DNA from: a virus
Length of the DNA stretch: 24,458 nucleotides
Virus record (IMG/VR): IMGVR_UViG_3300003323_000819
Location: 7,604 to 32,061 of that record
Direction: 5' to 3' (one strand)
Positions 1-5,068 of the stretch are shown here, in pieces. The notes below the pieces were generated by a model that ran no database searches, had not been told where the DNA came from, and saw nothing but the letters and a program-made list of their open reading frames with translations. Made by a program: the position numbers and the translations under genes. Every line of letters begins with the position of its first letter. Position 1 is the stretch's first letter.

Positions 1-1
1 C

Positions 2-631
2 ATCGTCCGGGTGCTCGAGGAAGCTAAAATCGAATTCAAGAAAAGTGCCCCGACGGCTGAGCTCGAACAGCTATTGCCGGATGAGGCCCGCATCCAGTTA
101 TTAAAAGATGCTCCGCGCAAGCAAGGTTTCTACGAGCTGATTGCCGAGTACCTGTCCATCGACCCGGACGACGAGAATCGGATGGACCGGGGCACCCGGC
201 TGGAGCCGGAGGCCCGGGCCTGGTTCGAATCGACCTATAAAAAGAAGGTCGAGGAAGTCGGCATGTGTATGAGCGACGTCGACGACCGGATTTACAACAG
301 CCCCGACGGCCTTATCCGCAAGAGCCCCAAGAGCCGGAAATATACCGAGGCCCTGGAAATCAAGTGCCTGGCACCGGCCCGCCATATCCAGGCGGTCGTC
401 GAGAAGCAGGTGCCGGAGGAATACTGGTCTCAGATGATGCAGTACTTCGTGGTCAACGAGGACCTGGAGACACTGTGGTGGGTTTTCCACGACCCGAGAA
501 TCGTCACGATACCGTACTACGTCCTGGAGATAACCCGGGAGAGCCTGGGCGATTGGCCCCAGCGTCTGCTCGAGTTCCAGGTCGCCCAGTTGCAGCGGAT
601 TGATGAAATAGTAGAGGAGCTTGCGTTCTGA
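2..631 (+). CDS. YqaJ/lambda-exonuclease-like viral recombinase, 5' end outside the window
   Basis: Probable 5'-3' DNA exonuclease of the YqaJ/lambda Red-exo group, which resects double-stranded ends for single-strand annealing in phage recombination and replication. Numbering from an in-frame GTG at 11, the sequence shows RGTRLEPEAR (60-69), SPDG with D99, LEIK with E116 and K118, and YWSQMMQY with Q141. These match the RG..LE, D, ExK and Q motifs of the PD-(D/E)xK fold. The usual N-terminal R..ITAS motif is absent and the frame is open to base 2, so the true start lies upstream of the window. The stop overlaps the next start (TGATG). With the NinB-like gene downstream and RusA on the other arm it forms a recombination set. 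Confidence 0.8.
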   Translation: MVRVLEEAKIEFKKSAPTAELEQLLPDEARIQLLKDAPRKQGFYELIAEYLSIDPDDENRMDRGTRLEPEARAWFESTYKKKVEEVGMCMSDVDDRIYNSPDGLIRKSPKSRKYTEALEIKCLAPARHIQAVVEKQVPEEYWSQMMQYFVVNEDLETLWWVFHDPRIVTIPYYVLEITRESLGDWPQRLLEFQVAQLQRIDEIVEELAF

Positions 632-993
632 TGGAAGGCTGGCGTATGTATATCAAAGAGTTCAAGACGCCACGGGAAAAGTTCGCCCTGTTCCTGTTCC
701 CGCTCGGCCTCATATTGAGTATCGTCGGGATCTTCACGCCCAACAGCTGGGACCTGGCGATGCTAGGCATCATCCTGGCCTGCGAACTGCCGATGCTGAT
801 AATCAGCCGGCGGAAGCTGAACCGTAGCAAGGAGAGGCTGTTCGAATCCAAGACTAAGGTTATCGTGATAGAGACTATCATGGAGATGTTCGACCCGGAG
901 GGCTTCGAGGCACTGAAGAAGCGTCGGGAGGCCCAGGCGGAAGTAGCAAAATTGTTTGGAGGGAAACATGGACGAAAAAGAGCTGACAGCTGA
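631..993 (+). CDS. Small membrane protein with two transmembrane helices
   Basis: Not recognised. The 120-residue product has two hydrophobic stretches, about residues 18-35 and 42-58, separated by a short polar turn. A basic, helical C-terminal tail follows (RRKLNRSKERLF, KKRREAQAEVAKL) and probably faces the cytoplasm. The ATG at 631 overlaps the stop of the nuclease gene and has GAGGAG 11 bases upstream. A second in-frame ATG at 646 has GGAAGG at 633-638 with better 7-base spacing, so the protein may begin MYIKEF, five residues shorter. The 3' end overlaps the next gene by 26 bases. Its place in the early run suggests a host-takeover or membrane-associated replication role, but that is only inference. 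Confidence 0.7.
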   Translation: MEGWRMYIKEFKTPREKFALFLFPLGLILSIVGIFTPNSWDLAMLGIILACELPMLIISRRKLNRSKERLFESKTKVIVIETIMEMFDPEGFEALKKRREAQAEVAKLFGGKHGRKRADS

Positions 994-1147
994 TATAGGC
1001 GACGCCATCTATCGGGTGCTACGGAACCACGGCATCGAACCCAAGGACGTGGGCGTCGTCATCGACCCGATGGAAATCCGGGTCCTGGTCCGACTGCCTA
1101 TTATCAAGGGCAAGCTGAAACGGCTGAAGGACCGGTTTAAAAAATGA
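968..1147 (+). CDS. Small hypothetical protein, basic C-terminus
   Basis: Not recognised; 59 residues from the ATG at 968, chosen because GGAGGG lies at 958-963 with 4-base spacing. An upstream in-frame TTG at 956 lies just before that Shine-Dalgarno. The N-terminal half is acidic and helical (MDEKELTADIGDAIYRVLRNHG). The middle is hydrophobic (VGVVIDPMEIRVLVRLP) and the end is strongly basic (KGKLKRLKDRFKK). It starts inside the preceding gene and its TGA overlaps the next start as ATGA at 1144-1147, so translation is probably coupled. A nucleic-acid-binding role would suit the basic tail but cannot be shown. Confidence 0.65.
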   Translation: MDEKELTADIGDAIYRVLRNHGIEPKDVGVVIDPMEIRVLVRLPIIKGKLKRLKDRFKK

Positions 1148-1410
1148 GCAATTTGGATTTCATGGACACCAAGGAAAAGGCCCGAAGCTCAGTGTCGCCT
1201 TTAAAAGACCCTTTCAGTAAGGAGTGTATTGATTCCATCCATATAGATATCTATCCGCGGCGGTCGTTCGGACAGCCGATGAACTGCCGGGTGGAATTCA
1301 TGAACGGAAAAACCGAAGGCACCCAGCGATTTGCCGGACACGATTTGAAAGCCATGATGGTCGAGGTCCAGTCCTTTATAGACAGTCTCGGAGGTAGCAG
1401 TGAAGTATAA
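1144..1410 (+). CDS. Small hypothetical protein
   Basis: Not recognised; 88 residues. An N-terminal polar segment is followed by a stretch with alternating hydrophobic residues (CIDSIHIDIYPRR and MNCRVEFMNGKTEG), suggesting beta-strands, and a final helix (DLKAMMVEVQSFIDSLGG). The start is an ATGA overlap with the upstream stop. The 3' end carries the GGAGGT Shine-Dalgarno (1390-1395) of the next gene and overlaps it by 11 bases. Its position between recombination genes suggests early expression and nothing more specific. Confidence 0.65.
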   Translation: MSNLDFMDTKEKARSSVSPLKDPFSKECIDSIHIDIYPRRSFGQPMNCRVEFMNGKTEGTQRFAGHDLKAMMVEVQSFIDSLGGSSEV

Positions 1411-1813
1411 CCTCGCCAATCCGGCCGAGTCGAAACAAGCCCGTGAGTACCTCACGGAGCTTATTACAAAACGGGCCAGGGTCGAGATTAAAAAAATCAT
1501 CCGCAAGCGGTCCCTGAATCAGAATAACTACCTGCATCTGCTACTCGGTTATTTCGGGCAGCACTTCGGCTATACGCTCGAGGAATCCAAGCTTATATAT
1601 AAAGAGCTCAACGCTGGCACCTACGCCTACGAAAAGAACGGCTACACTTTCCTCAAGAGCTCGGCTGTTCTTGACACCGCTCAAATGACCAGGACCATCG
1701 ACATCTTCCGAGAACGCTCCAAGGACATGGGCCTGCCGTTGCCGGCGGCCACCGACCAGGACTGGCTCCGGCAGATTGAGAACGAAATCGAAAGGTCGGG
1801 TCAGTATGTATAG
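1400..1813 (+). CDS. NinB-like recombination protein
   Basis: Probable relative of phage lambda NinB (Orf), a mediator that binds single-stranded DNA and helps recombinase loading. The diagnostic feature is RSLNQNNYLH at residues 37-46 of 137, matching the family's RS..QN...H motif, followed by a helical stretch (GYFGQHFGYTLEESKLIYKEL). The start is a GTG at 1400 with GGAGG close upstream. It sits in the same operon as the YqaJ-like exonuclease, as expected for a recombination module. The C-terminal half (AQMTRTIDIFRERSKDMGLPLP...) is compatible with the family but not diagnostic. Alternative: an unrelated small DNA-binding protein sharing the RSxxQN motif. Confidence 0.6.
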   Translation: MKYNLANPAESKQAREYLTELITKRARVEIKKIIRKRSLNQNNYLHLLLGYFGQHFGYTLEESKLIYKELNAGTYAYEKNGYTFLKSSAVLDTAQMTRTIDIFRERSKDMGLPLPAATDQDWLRQIENEIERSGQYV

Positions 1814-1826
1814 TAAGGAGGGTAAA

Positions 1827-1982
1827 ATGACCGAGGCTGAGGTGCTACATCAAATCAAAACCATCATCTTGTCGGGACCGCCGGACCTCGATGAGGTCGA
1901 GGCCGAAAAGATGGCAGTGGCGATATTCAATCAAGTAAAAGACTGGGTGTGGAAGGAGGCTCAAGATGGCGCGACCGGATAG
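1827..1982 (+). CDS. Small acidic hypothetical protein
   Basis: Not recognised; 51 residues. The ATG at 1827 is chosen because the strong Shine-Dalgarno AAGGAGGG lies at 1815-1822. Upstream in-frame codons would place the start inside the previous gene with no RBS. The product is mostly helical and acidic (MTEAEVLHQIKTIIL, DLDEVEAEKMAVAIFNQVKDWVWKEA). Its 3' end contains the AAGGAGG (1953-1959) used by the next gene, which it overlaps by 17 bases. Confidence 0.65.
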   Translation: MTEAEVLHQIKTIILSGPPDLDEVEAEKMAVAIFNQVKDWVWKEAQDGATG

Positions 1983-2349
1983 TATACGTAAGATAGGCCT
2001 GAAGCGTCACATCGACGGCCAGGTCGAGGCCCGCAACGGCTTCGATTATGAGAACTTCTGCAAGATGGTCGAGGCTAACGTCAGCGTCGCCAGCATGGCC
2101 CGGGCCTTCAAGGTGACCGTCAATACAATGAATAAGTGGCTACAGATCCACAGGGAGGAAACACGTGAACGGACGAACAGCAAAGCTACTGCGAAAAGCC
2201 AGCTCCGGCAATCGAGAAAAGTATCGGGCCCTAAAAAGCGCGTACAAAAGGGCTCCGGCCTGGAAACGGCCCGAGGCCAAGCGTCAGGCCGCCGACATCG
2301 TCGAAGTCGAACGGCAGCAAGCAATCGTAAACAGGAAAATAAAAAGTGA
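1966..2349 (+). CDS. Helix-turn-helix protein, with C-terminal half overlapping another gene
   Basis: Small DNA-binding protein, possibly an early regulator. Residues about 27-52 (FDYENFCKMVEANVSVASMARAFKVTVNTMNKWLQIH) look like a homeodomain-like helix-turn-helix of the kind seen in transposase and terminase small-subunit N-termini. The start at 1966 has AAGGAGG seven bases upstream. From about residue 67 the frame becomes an Arg/Ser/Lys-rich tail of low complexity that covers the same bases as the 2165-2362 gene, whose codon choice looks more natural there. The folded part probably ends near residue 65. The stop at 2347-2349 overlaps the next GTG as GTGA, so the long form may still be real. 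Confidence 0.55.
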   Translation: MARPDSIRKIGLKRHIDGQVEARNGFDYENFCKMVEANVSVASMARAFKVTVNTMNKWLQIHREETRERTNSKATAKSQLRQSRKVSGPKKRVQKGSGLETARGQASGRRHRRSRTAASNRKQENKK

Positions 2350-2362
2350 AAAACAAGCTTAA
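2165..2362 (+). CDS. Small basic protein overlapping the helix-turn-helix gene
   Basis: Not recognised; 65 residues, highly basic and helical (NGRTAKLLRKASSGNREKYRALKSAYKRAP..., VERQQAIVNRKIKSEKQA), compatible with nucleic-acid binding. It starts with GTG at 2165, preceded by GGGAGG at 2153-2158 at good spacing. It is translated in the +1 frame relative to the helix-turn-helix ORF and shares 185 bases with it. Codons in this frame (GCC, CGG, GTC, GAC) resemble neighbouring genes more than those of the other frame do, so this is probably the main coding frame from 2165 onward. It overlaps the next gene by 17 bases. Confidence 0.55.
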   Translation: MNGRTAKLLRKASSGNREKYRALKSAYKRAPAWKRPEAKRQAADIVEVERQQAIVNRKIKSEKQA

Positions 2363-2540
2363 AAAAGGTTGGGAGCCGAAGCACCGGTCCAGGCGGGTAA
2401 GCAAGGCCAGCCTGCTACCGAAGCCGGACCCGACGCTGAGCAACCATAAACGCATGCAGCTCCGCCAAAACGCCCGGAACTATCATAAGGAGATGGACGA
2501 GCAGTTGCAGGAGGAGCTGGCCAAGGATGCTTCATCTTGA
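2346..2540 (+). CDS. Small basic hypothetical protein
   Basis: Not recognised; 64 residues. The first half is rich in Lys and Arg (KNKLKKGWEPKHRSRRVSKASLL). The second half is a probable amphipathic helix ending acidic (RMQLRQNARNYHKEMDEQLQEELAKD). GTG start at 2346, with a weak AGGAAA at 2333-2338. It overlaps both its neighbours: 17 bases into the preceding small basic gene and 14 bases into the methyltransferase gene. The AGGAGGAG at 2509-2516 inside it serves as the methyltransferase RBS. Confidence 0.55.
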   Translation: MKNKLKKGWEPKHRSRRVSKASLLPKPDPTLSNHKRMQLRQNARNYHKEMDEQLQEELAKDASS

Positions 2541-3561
2541 TCTGTTCTCCGGCATCGGTGGGTTCGCTTATGCAATCGACCAGGTGTGGGATAATGTAGA
2601 CCATATATTCTGCGACAACGACAAGTTCTGTAAGCAAGTATTAAAAAAACACTGGCCGGAAAGCGAGATATACGACGATGTCAGAACCCTTATTACCAAC
2701 CCCGACTTCATCCGACATATACACGGGGGACCTGAAGAGTTCCCAGCGGGCGGACAACACCAAACACAGCGTCAACCTGAGTCAGGTATTCAGCCATCCG
2801 GCATATCTACCGACGCCACAGTCAAGGGATTGGAAGGGGAAATCGGGCAAGAACTTCAACAACCAAAACCTGCCAAGCGTCCTTTCATCCTCACCGGAGG
2901 CTTCCCTTGCCAGCCGTTCTCTCAGGCTGGAACTCGAACTGGAGCCCACGACGACCGTTACCTCTGGCCGGAAATGTTTGAGGTTATTAAATTTACAAAA
3001 CCCGAGTGGGTCGTCGCTGAAAACGTTAGTGGAATACTTACTTGGGGAGATGGTTTGGTCTTCGACAAGGTGTGCCTTGACCTGGAAAGTGCAGGGTACG
3101 ATGTCCAACCGTTTATTATTCCGGCTGCGGGCGTCGGTGCTCCCCATCGACGAGACCGAATTTGGTTTGTTGCCTACGCCTCGGGTCTCAGAGATCGAGG
3201 GAGCTCCGGTCAAGAACGCCGAGTACAAGAACGGGAGCTGGTCCCGGACCAACGAGCAGGGAATCCGGCACGGGGTCAAGGTCAAGGACGTCCTGGCCAT
3301 GCTACCGACACCGCGCCACGCCAATCCCGGAAGTCGCCCGAACAAGAAGGGCGGGAAAGTTTTGAACGAGGAAGTTGGGAAAGGAACTGGTATGAAGTTG
3401 CAACCGAGCTTTGTAGAGTGGATGATGGGCTTCCCGCCAGGCTGGACGGATTTGAACTCACCAAGCCCCAACACAAGGCCCAGCGAATCAAGGCCCTCGG
3501 CAACGCCATAGTCCCGGAAGTCGCCCAGGAAATCATGCGTGCTATAAAAGAGTCCGTTTAG
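2527..3561 (+). CDS. DNA (cytosine-5-) methyltransferase
   Basis: Transfers a methyl group from SAM to C5 of cytosine in DNA, probably to protect phage DNA from host restriction. All core motifs are present in 344 residues: motif I DLFSGIGGF (5-13), motif IV GGFPCQPFS with catalytic C128 (124-132), motif VI AENV (164-167), motif VIII APHRRDRIWFV (205-215) and motif X ALGNAIVP (323-330). Two segments look unlike folded protein: residues about 58-118, an insertion before motif IV, and about 216-290, where the target-recognition domain should be. Both are Gln/Gly/Arg-rich, and both lie over the conserved-looking parts of a second frame (2678-3511). AGGAGGAG ten bases upstream supports the start. 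No restriction endonuclease partner is visible. Confidence 0.92.
   Translation: MLHLDLFSGIGGFAYAIDQVWDNVDHIFCDNDKFCKQVLKKHWPESEIYDDVRTLITNPDFIRHIHGGPEEFPAGGQHQTQRQPESGIQPSGISTDATVKGLEGEIGQELQQPKPAKRPFILTGGFPCQPFSQAGTRTGAHDDRYLWPEMFEVIKFTKPEWVVAENVSGILTWGDGLVFDKVCLDLESAGYDVQPFIIPAAGVGAPHRRDRIWFVAYASGLRDRGSSGQERRVQERELVPDQRAGNPARGQGQGRPGHATDTAPRQSRKSPEQEGRESFERGSWERNWYEVATELCRVDDGLPARLDGFELTKPQHKAQRIKALGNAIVPEVAQEIMRAIKESV
2678..3511 (+). CDS. Overprinted 277-residue ORF inside the methyltransferase gene (LPTP-module protein)
   Basis: Function unknown. Read in the +1 frame relative to the methyltransferase, it stays open for 834 bases and looks like a real protein. There are four LPTP modules, at residues 6-9 (LLPTPTSSD), 44-47 (LPTPQSRDWKG), 165-168 (LLPTPRVSE) and 209-212 (MLPTPRHANPG). 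A middle block contains SGRKCLRLL and LTWKVQGTMSNRLLFRL. A C-terminal block QPSFVEWMMGFPPGWTDL spans 242-259. From memory, ORFs with LPTPTA..D repeats and LNPxFVEWLMGFPxGWT occur near or within phage cytosine methyltransferase genes, usually unnamed. The RBS at 2678 is weak. The frame is open from 2645, just after an A7 run, so a start by frameshift from the methyltransferase is possible. It could also be a conserved by-product frame. Confidence 0.5.
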   Translation: MSEPLLPTPTSSDIYTGDLKSSQRADNTKHSVNLSQVFSHPAYLPTPQSRDWKGKSGKNFNNQNLPSVLSSSPEASLASRSLRLELELEPTTTVTSGRKCLRLLNLQNPSGSSLKTLVEYLLGEMVWSSTRCALTWKVQGTMSNRLLFRLRASVLPIDETEFGLLPTPRVSEIEGAPVKNAEYKNGSWSRTNEQGIRHGVKVKDVLAMLPTPRHANPGSRPNKKGGKVLNEEVGKGTGMKLQPSFVEWMMGFPPGWTDLNSPSPNTRPSESRPSATP

Positions 3562-3570
3562 TGTTATAAT
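3562..3570 (+). promoter_or_regulatory. Extended -10 promoter, probably leaderless
   Basis: TGTTATAAT (TGn plus a consensus -10) ends six bases before the ATG at 3577. A start about seven bases downstream would fall on the A of the ATG, giving a leaderless mRNA. No convincing -35 box, as usual for extended -10 promoters. Confidence 0.6.
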
Positions 3571-3576
3571 CCGCTT

Positions 3577-3873
3577 ATGAAAACACTACTATTAGGTGCC
3601 GCGGGTGCCGTCGTCGTTCTCGGTAGTGGCGTGGCCGTAGCCAACCACTACGACAATTACAAAACTAAAACTCAGGCTCAGACAGTCAGCCAGGTCGAGC
3701 AGGCCAAGAGGGCTCAGTACAATACCGACAAGGCTTTGTACCAGCCGGTCGTCAACCAAAACAAAACACTGCAAGCCGAGTGCGAAAAGGGAGCAGCTGC
3801 GTATGCAAAACTCAGTGCTTTGGTCCAAAAGCAAACACCGGCTCCGCAATGCGGGCCGGCTACTGCTAATTAA
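3577..3873 (+). CDS. Small exported or membrane-anchored protein
   Basis: Not recognised; 98 residues. The N-terminus is a clear signal peptide or single membrane anchor: MKT, a hydrophobic run (LLLGAAGAVVVLGSGVAVA), then NHYD, with possible cleavage after AVA near residue 22. The mature part is a polar Gln/Lys-rich helix (KTKTQAQTVSQVEQAKRAQYNTDKALYQPVVNQNK). Two cysteines (AEC..., PQC) could form a disulfide outside the membrane. It is the only + strand gene here with an obvious promoter immediately upstream and no Shine-Dalgarno. A superinfection-exclusion or lysis-accessory role would fit but is not shown. Confidence 0.7.
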   Translation: MKTLLLGAAGAVVVLGSGVAVANHYDNYKTKTQAQTVSQVEQAKRAQYNTDKALYQPVVNQNKTLQAECEKGAAAYAKLSALVQKQTPAPQCGPATAN

Positions 3874-3885
3874 AAAGCCGATTCC

Positions 3886-3894
3886 TGCTATACT
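3886..3894 (+). promoter_or_regulatory. Extended -10 promoter
   Basis: TGCTATACT is an extended -10 box in the gap between 3873 and 3951. The predicted transcript would start near 3901, just before a small hairpin (CAGAT/ATCTG, 3909-3921), giving a leader of about 50 bases to the ATG at 3951. Confidence 0.45.
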
Positions 3895-3950
3895 GAGTGA
3901 GGAAATCGCAGATGCTATCTGTGCTAAAAATATAAAAAAGGCCGAAAAAC

Positions 3951-4187
3951 ATGCACTATCTAAAAAGTCTCTTTGACTTCATATTCTTGTCGGTTATCGT
4001 CAAGATCATAATCGGGCACTGGCTGGCCGAGCGTATTGAAGATTGGGGCCGGAACTTCGTCTCGAAGAACGAGCGGTACCTGGCTATCTTCAACCACTAC
4101 CAGCTGAACGCCGCCGGCGCGGGTCACGCAGCCAAGGACGTACTGAACTGCGTCGAAGGCAGGTGTGCTATTTTCCACCAAACCTAG
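3951..4187 (+). CDS. Small single-helix membrane protein
   Basis: Not recognised; 78 residues. A hydrophobic segment (LFDFIFLSVIVKIIIGHWLA, about residues 7-26) is followed by a charged region (ERIEDWGRNFVSKNERYL) and a C-terminal part with two cysteines (NCVEGRC). AAAAGG about ten bases before the ATG is a modest RBS. It is the last gene of the + strand arm and overlaps, tail to tail, by 20 bases with the zinc-finger gene on the - strand. Confidence 0.6.
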   Translation: MHYLKSLFDFIFLSVIVKIIIGHWLAERIEDWGRNFVSKNERYLAIFNHYQLNAAGAGHAAKDVLNCVEGRCAIFHQT

Positions 4188-4455
4188 CTATCAAGCGGGC
4201 CTCTGAGTCCTTAGCCCGCTGATTCCAGTAGGTATTATTTATCTTTGGTACGGGGTGTCTGACGATATCGTCTACCTTCACAGACTCAATTACAGGTTCC
4301 TCTTGGACCACTGGCGGAACATAGGGTAGCGGTATGGGGACTAGTGGCCTGGGCTTCTTATAAGCTTCTTTATGAGCCGGCATGCAGAACCTACGATTGC
4401 CTGGGGAGGGCTCGAACGTACAGCCACAGTAAGCACACTTCTTAATCTTTTTCAT
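4168..4455 (-). CDS. Small zinc-finger (treble-clef-like) protein
   Basis: A 95-residue protein with one predicted zinc site: CAYCGCTFEPSPGNRRFCMPAHKEAYKK, residues 7-34. The ligands are probably C7, C10, C24 and H28. This resembles the small CxxCG.F......RYCS..C treble-clef domains common in phage proteins, with His replacing the last Cys. A Pro-rich linker (KPRPLVPIPLPYVPPVVQEEP) and a charged C-terminus follow. Likely a nucleic-acid-binding or protein-contact role. Start at 4455: an extended -10 box lies ten bases upstream on the same strand and there is no Shine-Dalgarno, so its mRNA may have a leader of only about three bases. It ends the leftward arm. Confidence 0.65.
   Translation of the reverse strand: MKKIKKCAYCGCTFEPSPGNRRFCMPAHKEAYKKPRPLVPIPLPYVPPVVQEEPVIESVKVDDIVRHPVPKINNTYWNQRAKDSEARLIARFGGK
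4194..4220. repeat. Inverted repeat at the convergent gene ends
   Basis: AGCGGGC (4194-4200) pairs with GCCCGCT (4214-4220), giving seven base pairs with a 13-base loop. It lies just past the stop of the last + strand gene and inside the 3' coding end of the - strand zinc-finger gene. No T-run follows on either strand, so it is at best a weak or factor-assisted transcription barrier. Confidence 0.3.
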
Positions 4456-4465
4456 CTGTCAAGTT

Positions 4466-4474
4466 ATTATAACA
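4466..4474 (-). promoter_or_regulatory. Extended -10 promoter for the zinc-finger gene
   Basis: On the - strand TGTTATAAT lies ten bases before the ATG at 4455. The interval carries a TTGACA copy (4457-4462) that belongs to the repeat cluster to the right and could be an operator over the transcription start. Confidence 0.6.
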
Positions 4475-4498
4475 CCGATTTTTTAACAGGGGTGGCGA

Positions 4499-4507
4499 TG
4501 GTATAAT
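4499..4507 (+). promoter_or_regulatory. Extended -10 promoter reading rightward
   Basis: TGGTATAAT on the + strand is a perfect extended -10 box. The ORF that begins right after it (ATG 4508) runs antisense through rusA and does not look like a real protein. Any transcript would therefore be a non-coding RNA crossing the repeat cluster and the 3' end of rusA. Confidence 0.4.
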
Positions 4508-4510
4508 ATG

Positions 4511-4601
4511 GTCCCGTATAGTAAAAGCTTGACACCTGTATTTTTTAAAATTTGTCAATCATCAAACGGGACACTTGTCAAAAACAGGTGCCTTGTCAAG
4601 G
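4511..4601. repeat. Interleaved inverted repeats and TTGACA repeat cluster
   Basis: GTCCCGT (4511-4517) pairs with ACGGGAC (4566-4572). CACCTGTATTTTT (from 4533) pairs with AAAAACAGGTG (4580-4590) apart from one extra A. The two pairings interleave, an H-type pseudoknot arrangement if transcribed. TTGACA or its complement TGTCAA occurs at 4529-4534, 4553-4558, 4576-4581 and 4594-4599 (the last inside the palindrome CCTTGTCAAGG), plus 4457-4462 outside this span. The region lies between rusA and the zinc-finger gene. It could be a repressor operator array, a regulatory RNA, or both. Confidence 0.5.
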
Positions 4602-4603
4602 CC

Positions 4604-5062
4604 TTAAAGTGGCAGGGCTACCTTCTCCGGACTGGCTGGCTTAGGTGCCGGTTCCGGGCCTATCTCGGTGATGTCAATCACGGCCCCGGGAATCTCCAGG
4701 GCATCCATGCCTTCGTTCGGGAACCGCTTGGCCGCCACTATTTCCACCACCTGGCTGTCGTCTATCCAAACGCCGGACTCCGTCAGGCCGTCCATCGTTG
4801 ATCTTATAAGCTTGTCCAGGTCCGGCTTCTTGCTGGGCCACGTCTGACGCCTTTTAGGAGCACTCAGAGGCTTCTTCAGCGTGAAGATGACACGGATGCG
4901 AATAGCCCCGCTCAGCGGGGCTATTCTGCCTGCTTCCATGACGGCGTACTGCACGTTTTGGCGCCAGGGTTTGACCAAGGGCGACGATTCAACCAATATG
5001 CCGTTGCCGACGTGCCTCTTGGAGCCCTGCGGGGCCGGTGTACCGTAGACCGTTATTCGCAT
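4604..5062 (-). CDS. rusA: RusA-like Holliday junction resolvase
   Basis: Homodimeric, Mg-dependent endonuclease that cuts four-way DNA junctions, resolving recombination or packaging intermediates. Of 152 residues, the core matches the RusA family: PDLDKLIRSTMDGL at 80-93 with D81 and D83, then GVWIDDSQVVEIVAAKRF at 97-114 with D101, D102 and K112. These correspond to the acidic metal site (Asp70, Asp72, Asp91 in E. coli RusA) and basic catalytic residues. The C-terminal 20 residues are Pro/Ala-rich. The start at 5062 follows an extended -10 box by six bases, so the mRNA is probably leaderless. The TGA of the holin gene supplies the TG of that box. A 27-base palindrome lies in the coding sequence at 4900-4926. 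Confidence 0.85.
   Translation of the reverse strand: MRITVYGTPAPQGSKRHVGNGILVESSPLVKPWRQNVQYAVMEAGRIAPLSGAIRIRVIFTLKKPLSAPKRRQTWPSKKPDLDKLIRSTMDGLTESGVWIDDSQVVEIVAAKRFPNEGMDALEIPGAVIDITEIGPEPAPKPASPEKVALPL
4900..4926. repeat. 27-base palindrome with perfect 13-base arms inside rusA
   Basis: Arms 4900-4912 and 4914-4926 are exact reverse complements around the single base 4913. The core is GCCCCGCT/AGCGGGGC. It codes for RusA residues about 46-54 (RIAPLSGAI). In RNA it would form a very stable hairpin; in DNA it could extrude as a cruciform or bind a dimeric protein. Confidence 0.85.
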
Positions 5063-5068
5063 GGGGCG

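Noticed and set aside
2782-3474. 230-codon - strand ORF across the methyltransferase, which would make a triple-coding region
   Set aside because: No RBS, no recognisable motifs, Ser/Pro/Leu-rich composition typical of an antisense shadow. Two + strand frames already constrain stops there, which can keep this frame open passively.
4508-4801. 97-codon + strand ORF directly after an extended -10 box
   Set aside because: It runs antisense to rusA, and the product looks like translated non-coding sequence. Only the promoter is kept, as a possible source of non-coding RNA.
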